Shown piece by piece: positions 1-8,551 of a stretch of DNA of 64,000 nt (its first letter is position 1; each line of letters begins with the position of its first letter). This DNA comes from CAZSNT01 sp964607765 (GTDB lineage Bacteria > Verrucomicrobiota > Lentisphaeria > Oligosphaerales > JABHEG01), in contig CAZSNT010000031.1 in NCBI GenBank assembly GCA_964607765.1, forward strand, positions 1 to 64,000, given 5' to 3'. The notes beneath the pieces were generated by a model. It saw only the letters and a list, made by a program, of their open reading frames with translations, did no database searches and was not told the origin of the DNA. Both the position numbers and the translations under genes were made by a program.

Positions 1-174
1 GGAAGGGCCTACGGATGCGGGAAGGGCCTACGGATGCGGGAAGAGCCTACGGATGGGGAAGGGCCTGCGGATGGTGGGAAAGGCCTACGGATGGGGAAGG
101 CCTACGGGTGGGGAAGGGCCTGCGGATGGGGGGAAAGGCCTACGGATGGGGAAGGCCTACGGGTGGGGGAAGAG
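1..174. repeat. G-rich degenerate tandem repeat, 17-19 bp units
   Basis: About nine imperfect copies of a unit resembling GGGAAGGGCCTACGGATG run from the window edge to about position 174. Units vary between 17 and 19 bp. A higher-order unit of about 55 bp, made of three units, is visible twice, at about 57-111 and 112-166. The array probably continues upstream of the window. It carries no stop codon in one frame, which artificially extends the open frame of the next gene. No spacer structure like a CRISPR is present. Confidence 0.85.
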
Positions 175-215
175 TGCGGGCGACGACAGCAGGACGGAGC
201 ACGACAGGACAGCAT

Positions 216-2330
216 ATGAAGATTGTGTGTTTTGGTGACAGCTTAACGAGCTGCGGCGGCGAGACGGGCCGGTTCAGTGATGTGTTGCAGGATCGCTTTC
301 CGGACCACTGTTTCGTGAACAGAGGGGTTGGCGGCGACTCACTCGAGGAGGCCCGGGAACGGTTTGATCAGGACGTCCTGGCCGAGGCGCCGGACATTGT
401 GTTGGTCGCGCTTGGGGCCAATGACTGGTGGCGCGATGAGCGCCCCGTGTCGGCGTGGGCTGCTGATCTGGAGCAGTTTGTTGTCAGTATCCGTGCAACC
501 GGCGCGCTGGTGGTGATTCTGGGCGTGTTCGGTCCTTACTGTGATGAACAGGGCTCGCGTGTCGAGAAGGCGTACGGGGTTGATGAGCGTGCCGTTGCCT
601 TCCGCAGCGCGGAGCAGGCGATCGCTGAGCGGCATGGCTGCAGCTACATACCGAACATCCAGGAGCGCATCATCGATCGGCGCTGCTGCTGGCGTGACCG
701 GAACCATCCGAACGAGTTCGGCAACCGCCATGTGGCCGATGTGCTGGAGCCTGTTCTCGAGCGGCTGCTGGGCTGTTCGGCCCAGGCGGTGCGCAAGCCG
801 GTGCTGACCACTACCCGCGACATGTGGGAGGAGGCCGTGGCATTGGCGTCGTCCAGGCCGGCCGTGGTCTGCGGCGACGAGCGCCTGACGTATGCGGAAG
901 CGGGACGACAGGTGGACTTGCTGGCGGCCGGGCTGGCGCAGGCGTGTGGCGGCGTGCGTCCACGCGTGGCCGTGTTCCTGCCCAATTGCCTCGAGTACTA
1001 CCTCACCTACTGGGCCGTGCAGAAACTGGGCGGCACCATCGTGCCGCTGAACACGTGGCTGAAGGAGGACAGTCTGGCGGCGATTTTCCAGAACGTGGCG
1101 CCCCACATGCTCTTGGTCCGAACAGCACGCGAGGCGGCCGTGTTCGCTGCCGTTGCCGCGGCATCCGACGCCGTGTTGGTTTCGCTCGAGGACGCGGTTT
1201 CGGACGCTGCTACCCTTGCGTTCAGCGAGCTCTTCTCTGCAGACGCCGCTGCGCCTGACGTGCCGCTGTGCCCTGAGGATGTCTCGATTATCATGCACAC
1301 ATCCGGCACCACGGCCGCCCCCAAGGGGGCCATGATGCGGCATGACGACCTGATGTTCAACGTGATGACCACCATCAACGCGCACCAGTTCTGCGACAGC
1401 GATGTGCACCTGGTGGTGAATCCCATGTTCCACTGCACGGCGCTGTACAGTTCGCTGCCCACCGCAGCGTACCAGAAGACGCCCGTGGTCATCACGGCGG
1501 ACACGACGTCCGATGGCCTGATGCGGTTGATCGAGGCCGAACGCATCAGCACGTTCCTGACCGTGCCGTCGATTCTGCAGCGTGTTGTTGCCATGCCGGG
1601 GCTGCACGACTACGACAGCTCGTCGCTGCGGCTGATGGGATACGCCGGATCGCCCATGCCGGTGAGCACGATCCAGCACCTGCAGGAGCACTTCCCCGAG
1701 GTGGAACTGCACAACTTCTTCGGGCTGACGGAGACGATTTCCATGACCCACGTTCTGAGTGGCGAGGATGCCATGGAACGGCCGGACTCGATCGGTAGAC
1801 TGCTGCCGTTCGTGGAAGCGATCGTGGTTGATGAGCGGAGGAATGTCGTTGAGCCGGGCGTGGTGGGCGAGCTGCTGTTCGCGCGCGACAATGTGATATC
1901 CGGGTACCTGAACCAGCCCGAGAAACTGCAGGCCGCCATGATCTTCCTGGACGGGCGCGAGTGGTTCTGCACCGGTGACTTGGCGTGTGTCGATGAGGAG
2001 GGCTACTTCTTCATTAAAGGCCGGAAGAAGGACATGATCATTGTTGGCGGCGAGAATGTCTACGCCGCGGAGGTGGAGGGGGTTCTGTTCGGGCACCCCA
2101 AAGTGCGGGAAGCGGCGGTCAAAGGTGTGCCGGCCACGGGTGTCCGCGAGTCTCTCGGCGAGTTGATCAAGGCGTACATTGTGCCGGACGACCCGGCCCT
2201 GACCGAGACCGACGTGCGACGGCACTGCCACGCGAGGCTGCCGTCCTACAAACTGCCGCACATCATCGAGTTTCGGGACAGCTTGCCCCGGAACCCGTCC
2301 GGCAAGGTGGTGAAAGCGGAATTGGTATGA
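216..2330 (+). CDS. SGNH/GDSL hydrolase fused to an acyl-CoA ligase (ANL superfamily)
   Basis: This 704-residue protein joins two enzymes. Residues 1-190 form an SGNH (GDSL) hydrolase: GDSL at 7-10 with nucleophile Ser9, a block II glycine near 39, GAND at 67-70, and Asp161/His164 in DRNH. Residues 203-704 form an AMP-forming ligase with the P-loop HTSGTTAAPKGA near 361, FFGLTET near 501, TGDL near 587, the GRKKDMIIVGGENVY hinge near 602 and the catalytic Lys in PSGK near 698. All motifs of both halves look intact. The natural inference is hydrolysis of an ester or thioester coupled to adenylation and thioesterification of the released acid, but the substrate is unknown. I chose ATG 216 because AGGA lies 6 nt upstream and homology begins there; the longer frame only translates repeat DNA. 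It overlaps the next gene by 4 nt. Confidence 0.88.
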   Translation: MKIVCFGDSLTSCGGETGRFSDVLQDRFPDHCFVNRGVGGDSLEEARERFDQDVLAEAPDIVLVALGANDWWRDERPVSAWAADLEQFVVSIRATGALVVILGVFGPYCDEQGSRVEKAYGVDERAVAFRSAEQAIAERHGCSYIPNIQERIIDRRCCWRDRNHPNEFGNRHVADVLEPVLERLLGCSAQAVRKPVLTTTRDMWEEAVALASSRPAVVCGDERLTYAEAGRQVDLLAAGLAQACGGVRPRVAVFLPNCLEYYLTYWAVQKLGGTIVPLNTWLKEDSLAAIFQNVAPHMLLVRTAREAAVFAAVAAASDAVLVSLEDAVSDAATLAFSELFSADAAAPDVPLCPEDVSIIMHTSGTTAAPKGAMMRHDDLMFNVMTTINAHQFCDSDVHLVVNPMFHCTALYSSLPTAAYQKTPVVITADTTSDGLMRLIEAERISTFLTVPSILQRVVAMPGLHDYDSSSLRLMGYAGSPMPVSTIQHLQEHFPEVELHNFFGLTETISMTHVLSGEDAMERPDSIGRLLPFVEAIVVDERRNVVEPGVVGELLFARDNVISGYLNQPEKLQAAMIFLDGREWFCTGDLACVDEEGYFFIKGRKKDMIIVGGENVYAAEVEGVLFGHPKVREAAVKGVPATGVRESLGELIKAYIVPDDPALTETDVRRHCHARLPSYKLPHIIEFRDSLPRNPSGKVVKAELV

Positions 2331-3067
2331 GCGACGCGACTCCCAATCCACGGCGCCTCCGTGTGCTGACTTACAACGTCCAGCACGGCGAGGGAACGGA
2401 TGGCCGGATCGACCTGACGCGGACAGCGGCCGTGATCCGGGCCGCGACGCCGGACGTTGTGGCGCTGCAGGAGTTGGATCGCTGCACCATGCGTTCGGGC
2501 GGTGCGGACGAGCTTGCGGAGCTTGGCGCTCTGACGTCGCTGCACGCGGAGTTTGCCGAAGCGATGCCTTACGCGGGGGGCAGCTATGGCGTGGGGATTC
2601 TGACGCGGCACCGTCCCGAACAGGTGCACGCGCTGGCGTTGCCCCACTCGCCCGAACGTGAGCCGCGAGTCGTGCTGTGGATCCGGTTCTGCCTGGACAA
2701 CGGCAGCCAGCCCGTTCTGTTCGGAGCGACGCACTTCGACTACCTGCCGGAGCCGACAGACCGGGTGCTGCAGGCCGAGGCGGTGTGCGCGGCGCCTGTT
2801 TCCACCGACAGCGTGCCCGCCATACTCGCGGGCGATCTGAATGCCGAGCCCGACAGCCGTCCGCTCGCCGTGCTGGGGCAGGTGTGGCAGGACGCGGCTG
2901 GGACTGCCCGTGCCGGGCCAACCTGGCCGAGCCCCGCACCTGTGAGTCGGATCGACTACATCCTCTACCGGCCTGCGTCACGGTGGCGCGTTGTGGAGAG
3001 GACAGTGGTTGACGACGCCGCAGCATCGGATCATCGGCCTGTTCTGGCCGTGCTTGAACTCAGCTGA
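2327..3067 (+). CDS. Endonuclease/exonuclease/phosphatase-fold hydrolase
   Basis: A 246-residue protein of the EEP superfamily (DNase I / exonuclease III / phosphodiesterase fold). It shows the ordered motifs YNVQHG (residues 15-20), LQELDR (metal-binding Glu), AGDLNAEP and the terminal SDHRPV with catalytic Asp and His. No signal peptide is seen, so it is probably cytoplasmic. Family members cleave phosphodiesters in nucleic acids, sphingomyelin or phosphoinositides, and the sequence alone does not tell which. Its ATG overlaps the stop of the SGNH/ligase gene as ATGA, so the two are almost certainly cotranslated, hinting at a phosphodiester or lipid substrate. That last point is inference. 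Confidence 0.85.
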   Translation: MSDATPNPRRLRVLTYNVQHGEGTDGRIDLTRTAAVIRAATPDVVALQELDRCTMRSGGADELAELGALTSLHAEFAEAMPYAGGSYGVGILTRHRPEQVHALALPHSPEREPRVVLWIRFCLDNGSQPVLFGATHFDYLPEPTDRVLQAEAVCAAPVSTDSVPAILAGDLNAEPDSRPLAVLGQVWQDAAGTARAGPTWPSPAPVSRIDYILYRPASRWRVVERTVVDDAAASDHRPVLAVLELS

Positions 3068-3137
3068 AGGCAGGCGCTTCGGGAGAGGCGACTGGAATTG
3101 ACTCAAGAGTAATCCTGGTATGAAGGAGTTGCCCGTG

Positions 3138-4997
3138 ATGCACCGCAAGACTGTTTTCAGCTTCCTGTTCGTTCTCCTGTCCGTGGTTTTGGGGGCAGCC
3201 GTGCGTGCGGCCGAGCATCGGGACTTGATCGGCTGGTGGGTGGTTGACGGGGAGTTCGTCAAGGGAATCGTGGCCGAGATGGAGAAGGAAGCTGCCGAGA
3301 AGGACAAGCAGATGCTCAAGATGTTTGTCCCGTTCATCGGGAAGATGATGGCGCGCCAGACTGCGATCTTCACGGAAACCGAGTTTGTGGCCTCGCAGAT
3401 GGGCGGCGGAGAGAGGCGGATGCCCTACACAGTCAAGAGCATTGACGGGGACACGCTCACGCTGGACCTGAAAGGGCGCGAGATGGAGTTCGTGCTCAAG
3501 GACGGGCGGTTAGTCAACAAGCGCGAGCTTGGCGGGAAGCGTCCTCCGATGTACATGCGCAAGCTGACCGAAGCCGAGATCACGGAGCGCAAGGCGGCGA
3601 TCGAGGCCGCGTCGCGTCCCCCGCCCGCTACCGAGACGCCGGACAAGCGCCTGAGCTTCCTGGTCCACAGAGCCACGCCCGCGCAGATCGATCAGCTGCT
3701 CGCCGATGAGAAGGATCTGTTGACCATCCGTCAGACCCGTTTCCGCAAAGCCACAGCCGTCCACCTGGCCGCAGAGAGCGGCAAAGTCGAGTTGTTGAGG
3801 AAGCTGCTGGCAGCCGGCGCGGATGCGACTGTGGCCGATGCACAGAAGCGCACGCCTCTGTTTGCTTGTGTGGAGGGCTTCAAGCCGCCTCGGGAAGCGT
3901 TCGACCTGCTCGTGGCTGCCGGCGTGTCCGTGACGGACGTGAACGACAATGACGAGACCGTGCTCATGGCTTATTGCGGGCGCGGCAAGGACACCGCCTT
4001 CCTGAAGCACCTCCTGACCCTCGGCTTGGACATGGACCACACGTCCAAGTGGCGCCGCACCGCGCTGTCGACGGCGTTGGAGCACGGCTGGATGGAGGGT
4101 GCCCGAGTGCTGATCGACGCCGGCGCCGACGTGGCAGGGGCGAGTGGCGCGCTGAGTCGCGTTGTGCGTAAAGCGGACCTGCCCGCCATCAGGTTGCTGG
4201 TGACCAGCGGCGTGAAAGCCGATGGGAACGGCGAGACTGCTCTGATGCACGCGTTGGAGAGCGACGACGAGGCAGTGAAGAAGATCCTGCCGCAGGTACT
4301 CGACCTGTGCAAGAATGATCTGGAGCTGAGAGATTCCCAGGGCAAGACGGCACTGTTTCGGGCCCGTGATGCGGCGAGCGCGAAGCTGCTTGTTGCTACG
4401 GGCGCCGATACCGCGGCCAAGAGCAAGTCAGGGGATTCGCTGCTGCATGCCGCGGCGGACTCGGTTGAGTTGCTGACCTATTACATTGGGGAATGCGGGC
4501 TGGCGATCGACTGTGAGAACGAGAGGAAACAGACGCCGCTGCAGTACGCCGCAGGACGCAAGGACAACTTGTCGGCCATCAAGTACCTGGTGGGGAAGGG
4601 CGCTGACGTCAGTCACGGTGACACGTCGGGTTCAGGCCCGTTGTCGTGGGCATTGGCGGAGAAGGGCGACGAACGTCTCGGATACGTGAAGTACCTGCTC
4701 GCGAACGGAGCTGACCCGAATTCGCCAACGCCGCTGGAGTGCACAAAGGCCGCTGTCTTCCAAGGCTCCGAAGAAGCCCTGCGTCTGCTCGTGAAGTCCG
4801 GGATGAGCCTGAAGACGGACCCGAAACAGCACTACACACCGTTCTGGTACGCGATCTTCGCCAAGAAACCGGCCATGGTCAAGCTGCTGATCGAGCTGGG
4901 CGCGGATCCGACGACGAAGAACGCGGCCGGCAAGACGGCACTCGACATTGCGACCGAGTTCAAGAACACCGAGATCATCGAGCTGCTCTCGAAGTAG
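3138..4997 (+). CDS. Exported ankyrin-repeat protein
   Basis: A 619-residue protein with a signal peptide at residues 1-24 (hydrophobic FSFLFVLLSVVLGAAVRAA), a non-repeat domain of about 125 residues that I do not recognise, and then a long ankyrin solenoid from about residue 165 to the end. Repeats show the typical TPL/TALHLAAESG and LLAAGADAT patterns, and the last one ends GKTALDIATEFKN. Ankyrin arrays bind proteins and imply no reaction. ATG 3138 is preferred over ATG 3120 because a perfect AAGGAG sits 9 nt upstream of it, inside the longer frame. The gene converges on the phosphate transporter gene, leaving only 11 nt between stops. A periplasmic scaffold or inhibitor role is a guess. 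Confidence 0.85.
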   Translation: MHRKTVFSFLFVLLSVVLGAAVRAAEHRDLIGWWVVDGEFVKGIVAEMEKEAAEKDKQMLKMFVPFIGKMMARQTAIFTETEFVASQMGGGERRMPYTVKSIDGDTLTLDLKGREMEFVLKDGRLVNKRELGGKRPPMYMRKLTEAEITERKAAIEAASRPPPATETPDKRLSFLVHRATPAQIDQLLADEKDLLTIRQTRFRKATAVHLAAESGKVELLRKLLAAGADATVADAQKRTPLFACVEGFKPPREAFDLLVAAGVSVTDVNDNDETVLMAYCGRGKDTAFLKHLLTLGLDMDHTSKWRRTALSTALEHGWMEGARVLIDAGADVAGASGALSRVVRKADLPAIRLLVTSGVKADGNGETALMHALESDDEAVKKILPQVLDLCKNDLELRDSQGKTALFRARDAASAKLLVATGADTAAKSKSGDSLLHAAADSVELLTYYIGECGLAIDCENERKQTPLQYAAGRKDNLSAIKYLVGKGADVSHGDTSGSGPLSWALAEKGDERLGYVKYLLANGADPNSPTPLECTKAAVFQGSEEALRLLVKSGMSLKTDPKQHYTPFWYAIFAKKPAMVKLLIELGADPTTKNAAGKTALDIATEFKNTEIIELLSK

Positions 4998-5008
4998 CCT
5001 GAGCGTGG

Positions 5009-6721
5009 TCAGTCGCCGCTGTGCAGGCACTGCATGTCTCTGCACATGCTGAGCAGTCCTTCGCTCAGGTGTTCGAAGTGTCTCAGGAAGTCGACGAACA
5101 GCAGCTCGGCTCTGACGTTGCCTCCCGCCTGAATGCGTCGTCTGGCTGCCTTGACGAGCTTGCCGTGGCTCGACCGCATCTGATCGAGTTTCTGCGCGAC
5201 CTCATCGAACTCGTCCTTGCTCAAGCAGCGTCCGACCCGTTCGGCGAAGAACGTGGTCTGTTCCCGCAACGCCTCCAGGTAGTCTCCCATGCCTTGTGCG
5301 GCATCGGGATGGAAGTCCATCTTCTTGTCGTGTGCACGGTCGGCGAGAAGCACGAGTTTGTAACAGTCATCGCCGAAATGTTCCAGTTCGGTCACGATCC
5401 GTATCATGGCTGATACCTCATCGGCGACTTTCTGGTCCAGGTCACCCTCGGCACACTGGGCCAGGAACCGGGACAGTTCCTCCTGCATCCGGTCGGTCAG
5501 CTCCTCTTTGTCCTTGAGCTGCTGGATGGCGCGGCCCCGTTTCTTGCGCGGGCCCCGGAGGAGTTTCACGAGGATGTCGAGCATGTCCACGGCGACCGCT
5601 GCCATCCCTGCCGTCTCTTTGCGTGCGCTGACCAGATTGATTGCGGTGGTATCCTGGCCGGGCGACGAGATGAATTGCAGCGTGTAGGCGCCGCCGGCGT
5701 CGCCTTCCCGGCTTGGCACCAGCTTGGTGACCACGTCGGCCAACCTCGGCACGAACCAGATGAAGATCAGGGTATTGGTCAGGTTGAAGAGCGTGTGGAA
5801 CATGGACAGGTGCATGGGGATGTTCTTGCTGATGTAGGGCATGCCGGGATCCCCCGTGAGAAGCTGACCGGGGACTAGTGCCTCGATCAGGGCGAATAAG
5901 TGGGGGCGGAGCAGGGGGGAGAACAGCACGAACATCCAGACGACGCCCGCCAGGTTGAAGATGGTGTGGACGCGGGCGGCACGCCGGGCATTAACGTGTG
6001 CGCCAAGCGACACGAGGTTCGCCTTGATTGTGGTTCCTATGTTCTCGCCGAGCACCATGGCGGCGGCCGAGGGGAAGTCAATCGCCCCGTTGAAGGCGAG
6101 CGTGATAGTGACGGCCATCGTGGCGCTGGACGACTGCATCAGGATGGTCAGAATCGTCCCAACTGCCACAAACAGAGCGAAGTGGAGGATCCAGTGCGCG
6201 TTGGTGTAGGTGCTGAGAAACTCCAGGGCCTCGGGGTTGTCGCGGATATTGGGTACCGCGTCCTTGAGGAACTTCAGGCCGAGGAAGAGCAGGCCGAACC
6301 CGATAAGTACCTCGCTGAGGTCTTTGCGGCTCTTGTCCTTGAAGAACATGAGAGGGAAGCCGCAAGCAATAATAGGGAAAGCGATCGCCGAAATCGTGAA
6401 CTTGAACCCGATGATTGACACGATCCAGCCGGTCACTGTGGTCCCAATGTTGGCCCCCATGATGACGCCGATGGACTGCGCCAAGGTCAACAGCCCCGCG
6501 TTGGCGAAGGTGACAACCATGATCGTTGTCGCCGACGACGACTGGATGACGCCGGTGACGAGGAACCCCGTCAACACGGATGCCACACGGTTCATGGTCA
6601 TGTAGTTGAGTACAGCCTGCAGCCGCCCCCCTGCAATACGCTGCAGCCCGTCACTCATCACTCGCATGCCGTAGATGAACACGGCGATGCTGCCTACAAT
6701 CTCAAGTGTCTTGGCCAACAT
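5009..6721 (-). CDS. Na+/phosphate cotransporter, NptA/PhoU-domain type
   Basis: A 570-residue inner-membrane protein of the Na/Pi cotransporter family. Two inverted transport repeats carry the signature QSSSATT (near residue 60) and QSSSATM (near 198), each followed by GANIGTT or GENIGTT. About eight to nine membrane segments cover residues 5-345. The C-terminal 180 residues are a cytoplasmic PhoU-like helical bundle with ELEHFGDDCYKL. The expected role is sodium-driven phosphate uptake or export, gated by the PhoU domain. The gene stands alone, with its start followed directly by LAKTLEIVGSIAVFIYG. A cluster of ATGTTA repeats upstream suggests phosphate-responsive control. Confidence 0.92.
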   Translation of the reverse strand: MLAKTLEIVGSIAVFIYGMRVMSDGLQRIAGGRLQAVLNYMTMNRVASVLTGFLVTGVIQSSSATTIMVVTFANAGLLTLAQSIGVIMGANIGTTVTGWIVSIIGFKFTISAIAFPIIACGFPLMFFKDKSRKDLSEVLIGFGLLFLGLKFLKDAVPNIRDNPEALEFLSTYTNAHWILHFALFVAVGTILTILMQSSSATMAVTITLAFNGAIDFPSAAAMVLGENIGTTIKANLVSLGAHVNARRAARVHTIFNLAGVVWMFVLFSPLLRPHLFALIEALVPGQLLTGDPGMPYISKNIPMHLSMFHTLFNLTNTLIFIWFVPRLADVVTKLVPSREGDAGGAYTLQFISSPGQDTTAINLVSARKETAGMAAVAVDMLDILVKLLRGPRKKRGRAIQQLKDKEELTDRMQEELSRFLAQCAEGDLDQKVADEVSAMIRIVTELEHFGDDCYKLVLLADRAHDKKMDFHPDAAQGMGDYLEALREQTTFFAERVGRCLSKDEFDEVAQKLDQMRSSHGKLVKAARRRIQAGGNVRAELLFVDFLRHFEHLSEGLLSMCRDMQCLHSGD

Positions 6722-6774
6722 GTGGCGTCACTCCGTAATTTGCGGGCGTGCTCTGGACACCCGGCTGTGCGGAC

Positions 6775-6823
6775 ATGTTAAGAATGTTAGCGAATGGTTA
6801 GAAATGTATTGCGATTATGTTAA
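6775..6823 (-). promoter_or_regulatory. Pho-box-like direct repeats upstream of the phosphate transporter
   Basis: Five copies of a motif near ATGTTA (TAACAT on the gene's strand) start at 6775, 6784, 6794, 6804 and 6817, spaced 9, 10, 10 and 13 bp. The tract is clearly AT-rich in an otherwise GC-rich region. It lies 54-102 bp before the start of the Na/Pi cotransporter. Spaced TTAACA-type repeats are the classic recognition pattern of PhoB/PhoP response regulators, so phosphate control is the obvious inference. I see no clear -10/-35 pair. Confidence 0.5.
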
Positions 6824-7070
6824 GCGGAAAGCCGGCGGGGCATCCATTTTGCATGTGAGGGCACGGGAGTAGCGTACCGGAGGGTACGAGTGGCGCCTGG
6901 TTGGCCGCCCATTGCGGCGACCCGGTCCGCCCAGAGTCAGGGCAGGATGACGCTAGGTCAAGCTATGGAACGACCACCCACGCGAGGCGGGTCGGGTCGC
7001 AGGGCCACGTGCGGGGACTCTTGTGCGCCTGTCTTGGCGCCTTTGGGGCTGGCCCCGGATAGACGACACT

Positions 7071-7092
7071 GCCCGGCTCGCGGGAGCCGGGC
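7071..7092. terminator. Hairpin after the oxidoreductase gene
   Basis: A perfect 8-bp stem GCCCGGCT/AGCCGGGC with a 6-nt loop lies about 40 bp past the stop of the oxidoreductase gene on the minus strand. There is no T tract, so it may be a terminator, an mRNA 3' stabiliser or a copy of the palindromic repeat seen at 20302-20397. The rest of 6824-7070 holds nothing I can identify. Confidence 0.45.
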
Positions 7093-7134
7093 AATGTGTG
7101 GGCTGTCAATGAGTTACAGGCAGGTTGACCTCTC

Positions 7135-8469
7135 TCACACCAAATCGTCGCAGCCTGTCGGGATGGGCATGAAGACGCCGGGGCCCGGCTTCAGGCGCGC
7201 CTGCGGCGGGATCAGGTCCAGCTTGGACTGATTCAGCAGCCAGTCCCAGGTAATGGTCCGGCCGGTGTAGCAGGCAATGCGCGCGCCGATCGCCGTCAGC
7301 GTGCTTTCCGCCACGCGGCGTCCCTCGTTCAGCGGCTTGCCGGCGCGGATACTGGCGATCAGGTTGTTGTGTTCCTGCTGCTGGCCGTTGACGTGTTTGC
7401 CTTTGTAGCTCCACTCATTCTCACCGTAGCAGCGGCTGCGGCAGTCGCTGGAGCCTTTGGTGCCGACGATCCTCTCGCCGTTGCGGCCTCGGCCCGGGCC
7501 GTGGCCGCTGAAGCTGAGGCAGCGGGCGCCGTTCGCGTACTCGAACTCGCTGAACATGTGGTCCCAGATGTCGCCGTTGTATTTTTCCCAGCCGACGTCG
7601 CTGCCGTTGTTGTATTTGCGGCAGACGTCCTTGGCCTGACGGCTGTAGTCACGCGTTCCGCGTCCGCCGGTTGCCGTGAATTTCACAGGCGGCCCGTCGA
7701 AGCACCAGTTGATGATGTCGATGTTGTGGATGTGCTGCTCGCAGATCTGGTCACCCGAGAGCCAGTTGAAGTGGTACCAGTTGTGGCACTGCCATTCCAG
7801 CTCGCTCATTGCGTCGTTGGTGCCGCGGAACCAGATGCCGCGCCCGTACCAGTAGCACTGGCCGCCGACCAGTTCGCCGATGGCGCCGTCGTGGATGCGC
7901 TTCATCAGCTCGATACGGCCGAATTCATGGCGACGCTGTGTGCCCGCCACGATGGCGAGCCCCTTCTTCTCCGCGATCTCAGAGGCCTCGATGACCTGGC
8001 GGCAGCCGATGACGTCCGTGCCCACCGGCTTCTCGGTGAAGATGTGCTTGCCTTCCTTGACCGCAGCCAGCATTTGCCGGCCGCGGAACGCGGGCGCGGT
8101 GGCCATGAGCAGCAGATCCGCCTCGCACTTCGCCAACTTCTCGTGACAATCGAAGCCGGAGAACACGTGGTCGTCAGCGATCTGGACGCGGCCTTTGAAC
8201 TTGGCCTCCTTCTCCAGCCGGTCCTTGACTTTCCTGGCTTTGTCCTCGAACAGATCGGCCACAGCGACCACGACTACGCCGGGATCGGCCTGCAGACACT
8301 GCCGGATGGCTCCGTTGCCGCGTCCGCCGCAGCCGAGGAGTCCGACCTTGATTGTGTCCGAGCCCTGTGCGTATGCCTTGCCTGCCGTTATTCCGGCCAG
8401 CGTAGCGGCGCTGGCAACGGCAGCCGTGCGTTTGCTGGTTGTTTGCTTGTCGTCTTTCGGCGTTACCAT
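7135..8469 (-). CDS. Gfo/Idh/MocA oxidoreductase with export-type N-terminus
   Basis: A 444-residue NAD(P)-dependent oxidoreductase. After an Ala-rich N-terminus (SKRTAAVASAATLAGITAGKAYA, about residues 12-34) that resembles a degenerate Tat/Sec signal, a Rossmann motif GLLGCGGRGNGA begins near 43 and the family signature EKPVG lies near 146. The C-terminal half has the substrate-domain pattern with WHYHFNWLSGDQICEQHIHNID-like His residues that usually line the active site. This subfamily is very common in Planctomycetes and relatives and acts on sugars or inositols. The ATG is preceded by AAGGAAA at good spacing. It lies 82 bp downstream of a paralogue in the same direction. The twin-arginine pair is replaced by Lys-Arg, so export is uncertain. 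Confidence 0.88.
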   Translation of the reverse strand: MVTPKDDKQTTSKRTAAVASAATLAGITAGKAYAQGSDTIKVGLLGCGGRGNGAIRQCLQADPGVVVVAVADLFEDKARKVKDRLEKEAKFKGRVQIADDHVFSGFDCHEKLAKCEADLLLMATAPAFRGRQMLAAVKEGKHIFTEKPVGTDVIGCRQVIEASEIAEKKGLAIVAGTQRRHEFGRIELMKRIHDGAIGELVGGQCYWYGRGIWFRGTNDAMSELEWQCHNWYHFNWLSGDQICEQHIHNIDIINWCFDGPPVKFTATGGRGTRDYSRQAKDVCRKYNNGSDVGWEKYNGDIWDHMFSEFEYANGARCLSFSGHGPGRGRNGERIVGTKGSSDCRSRCYGENEWSYKGKHVNGQQQEHNNLIASIRAGKPLNEGRRVAESTLTAIGARIACYTGRTITWDWLLNQSKLDLIPPQARLKPGPGVFMPIPTGCDDLV

Positions 8470-8551
8470 CAGCTATTTCCTTCACGAGTGAGTGTTGTGT
8501 GTTACAGCGGCGTGCGTTGGGCCCACATGTCGGTCAACCGACGCGGGGTGC

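Noticed and set aside
15..215. N-terminal extension of the SGNH/ligase reading frame
   Set aside because: It only translates the tandem repeat into Gly/Trp/Arg strings; the SD at 206-209 and the GDSL homology support ATG 216.
339..3026. 895-codon frame opposite the SGNH/ligase and EEP genes
   Set aside because: Shadow of the GC-rich coding strand; no motif, and both plus-strand genes are well supported.
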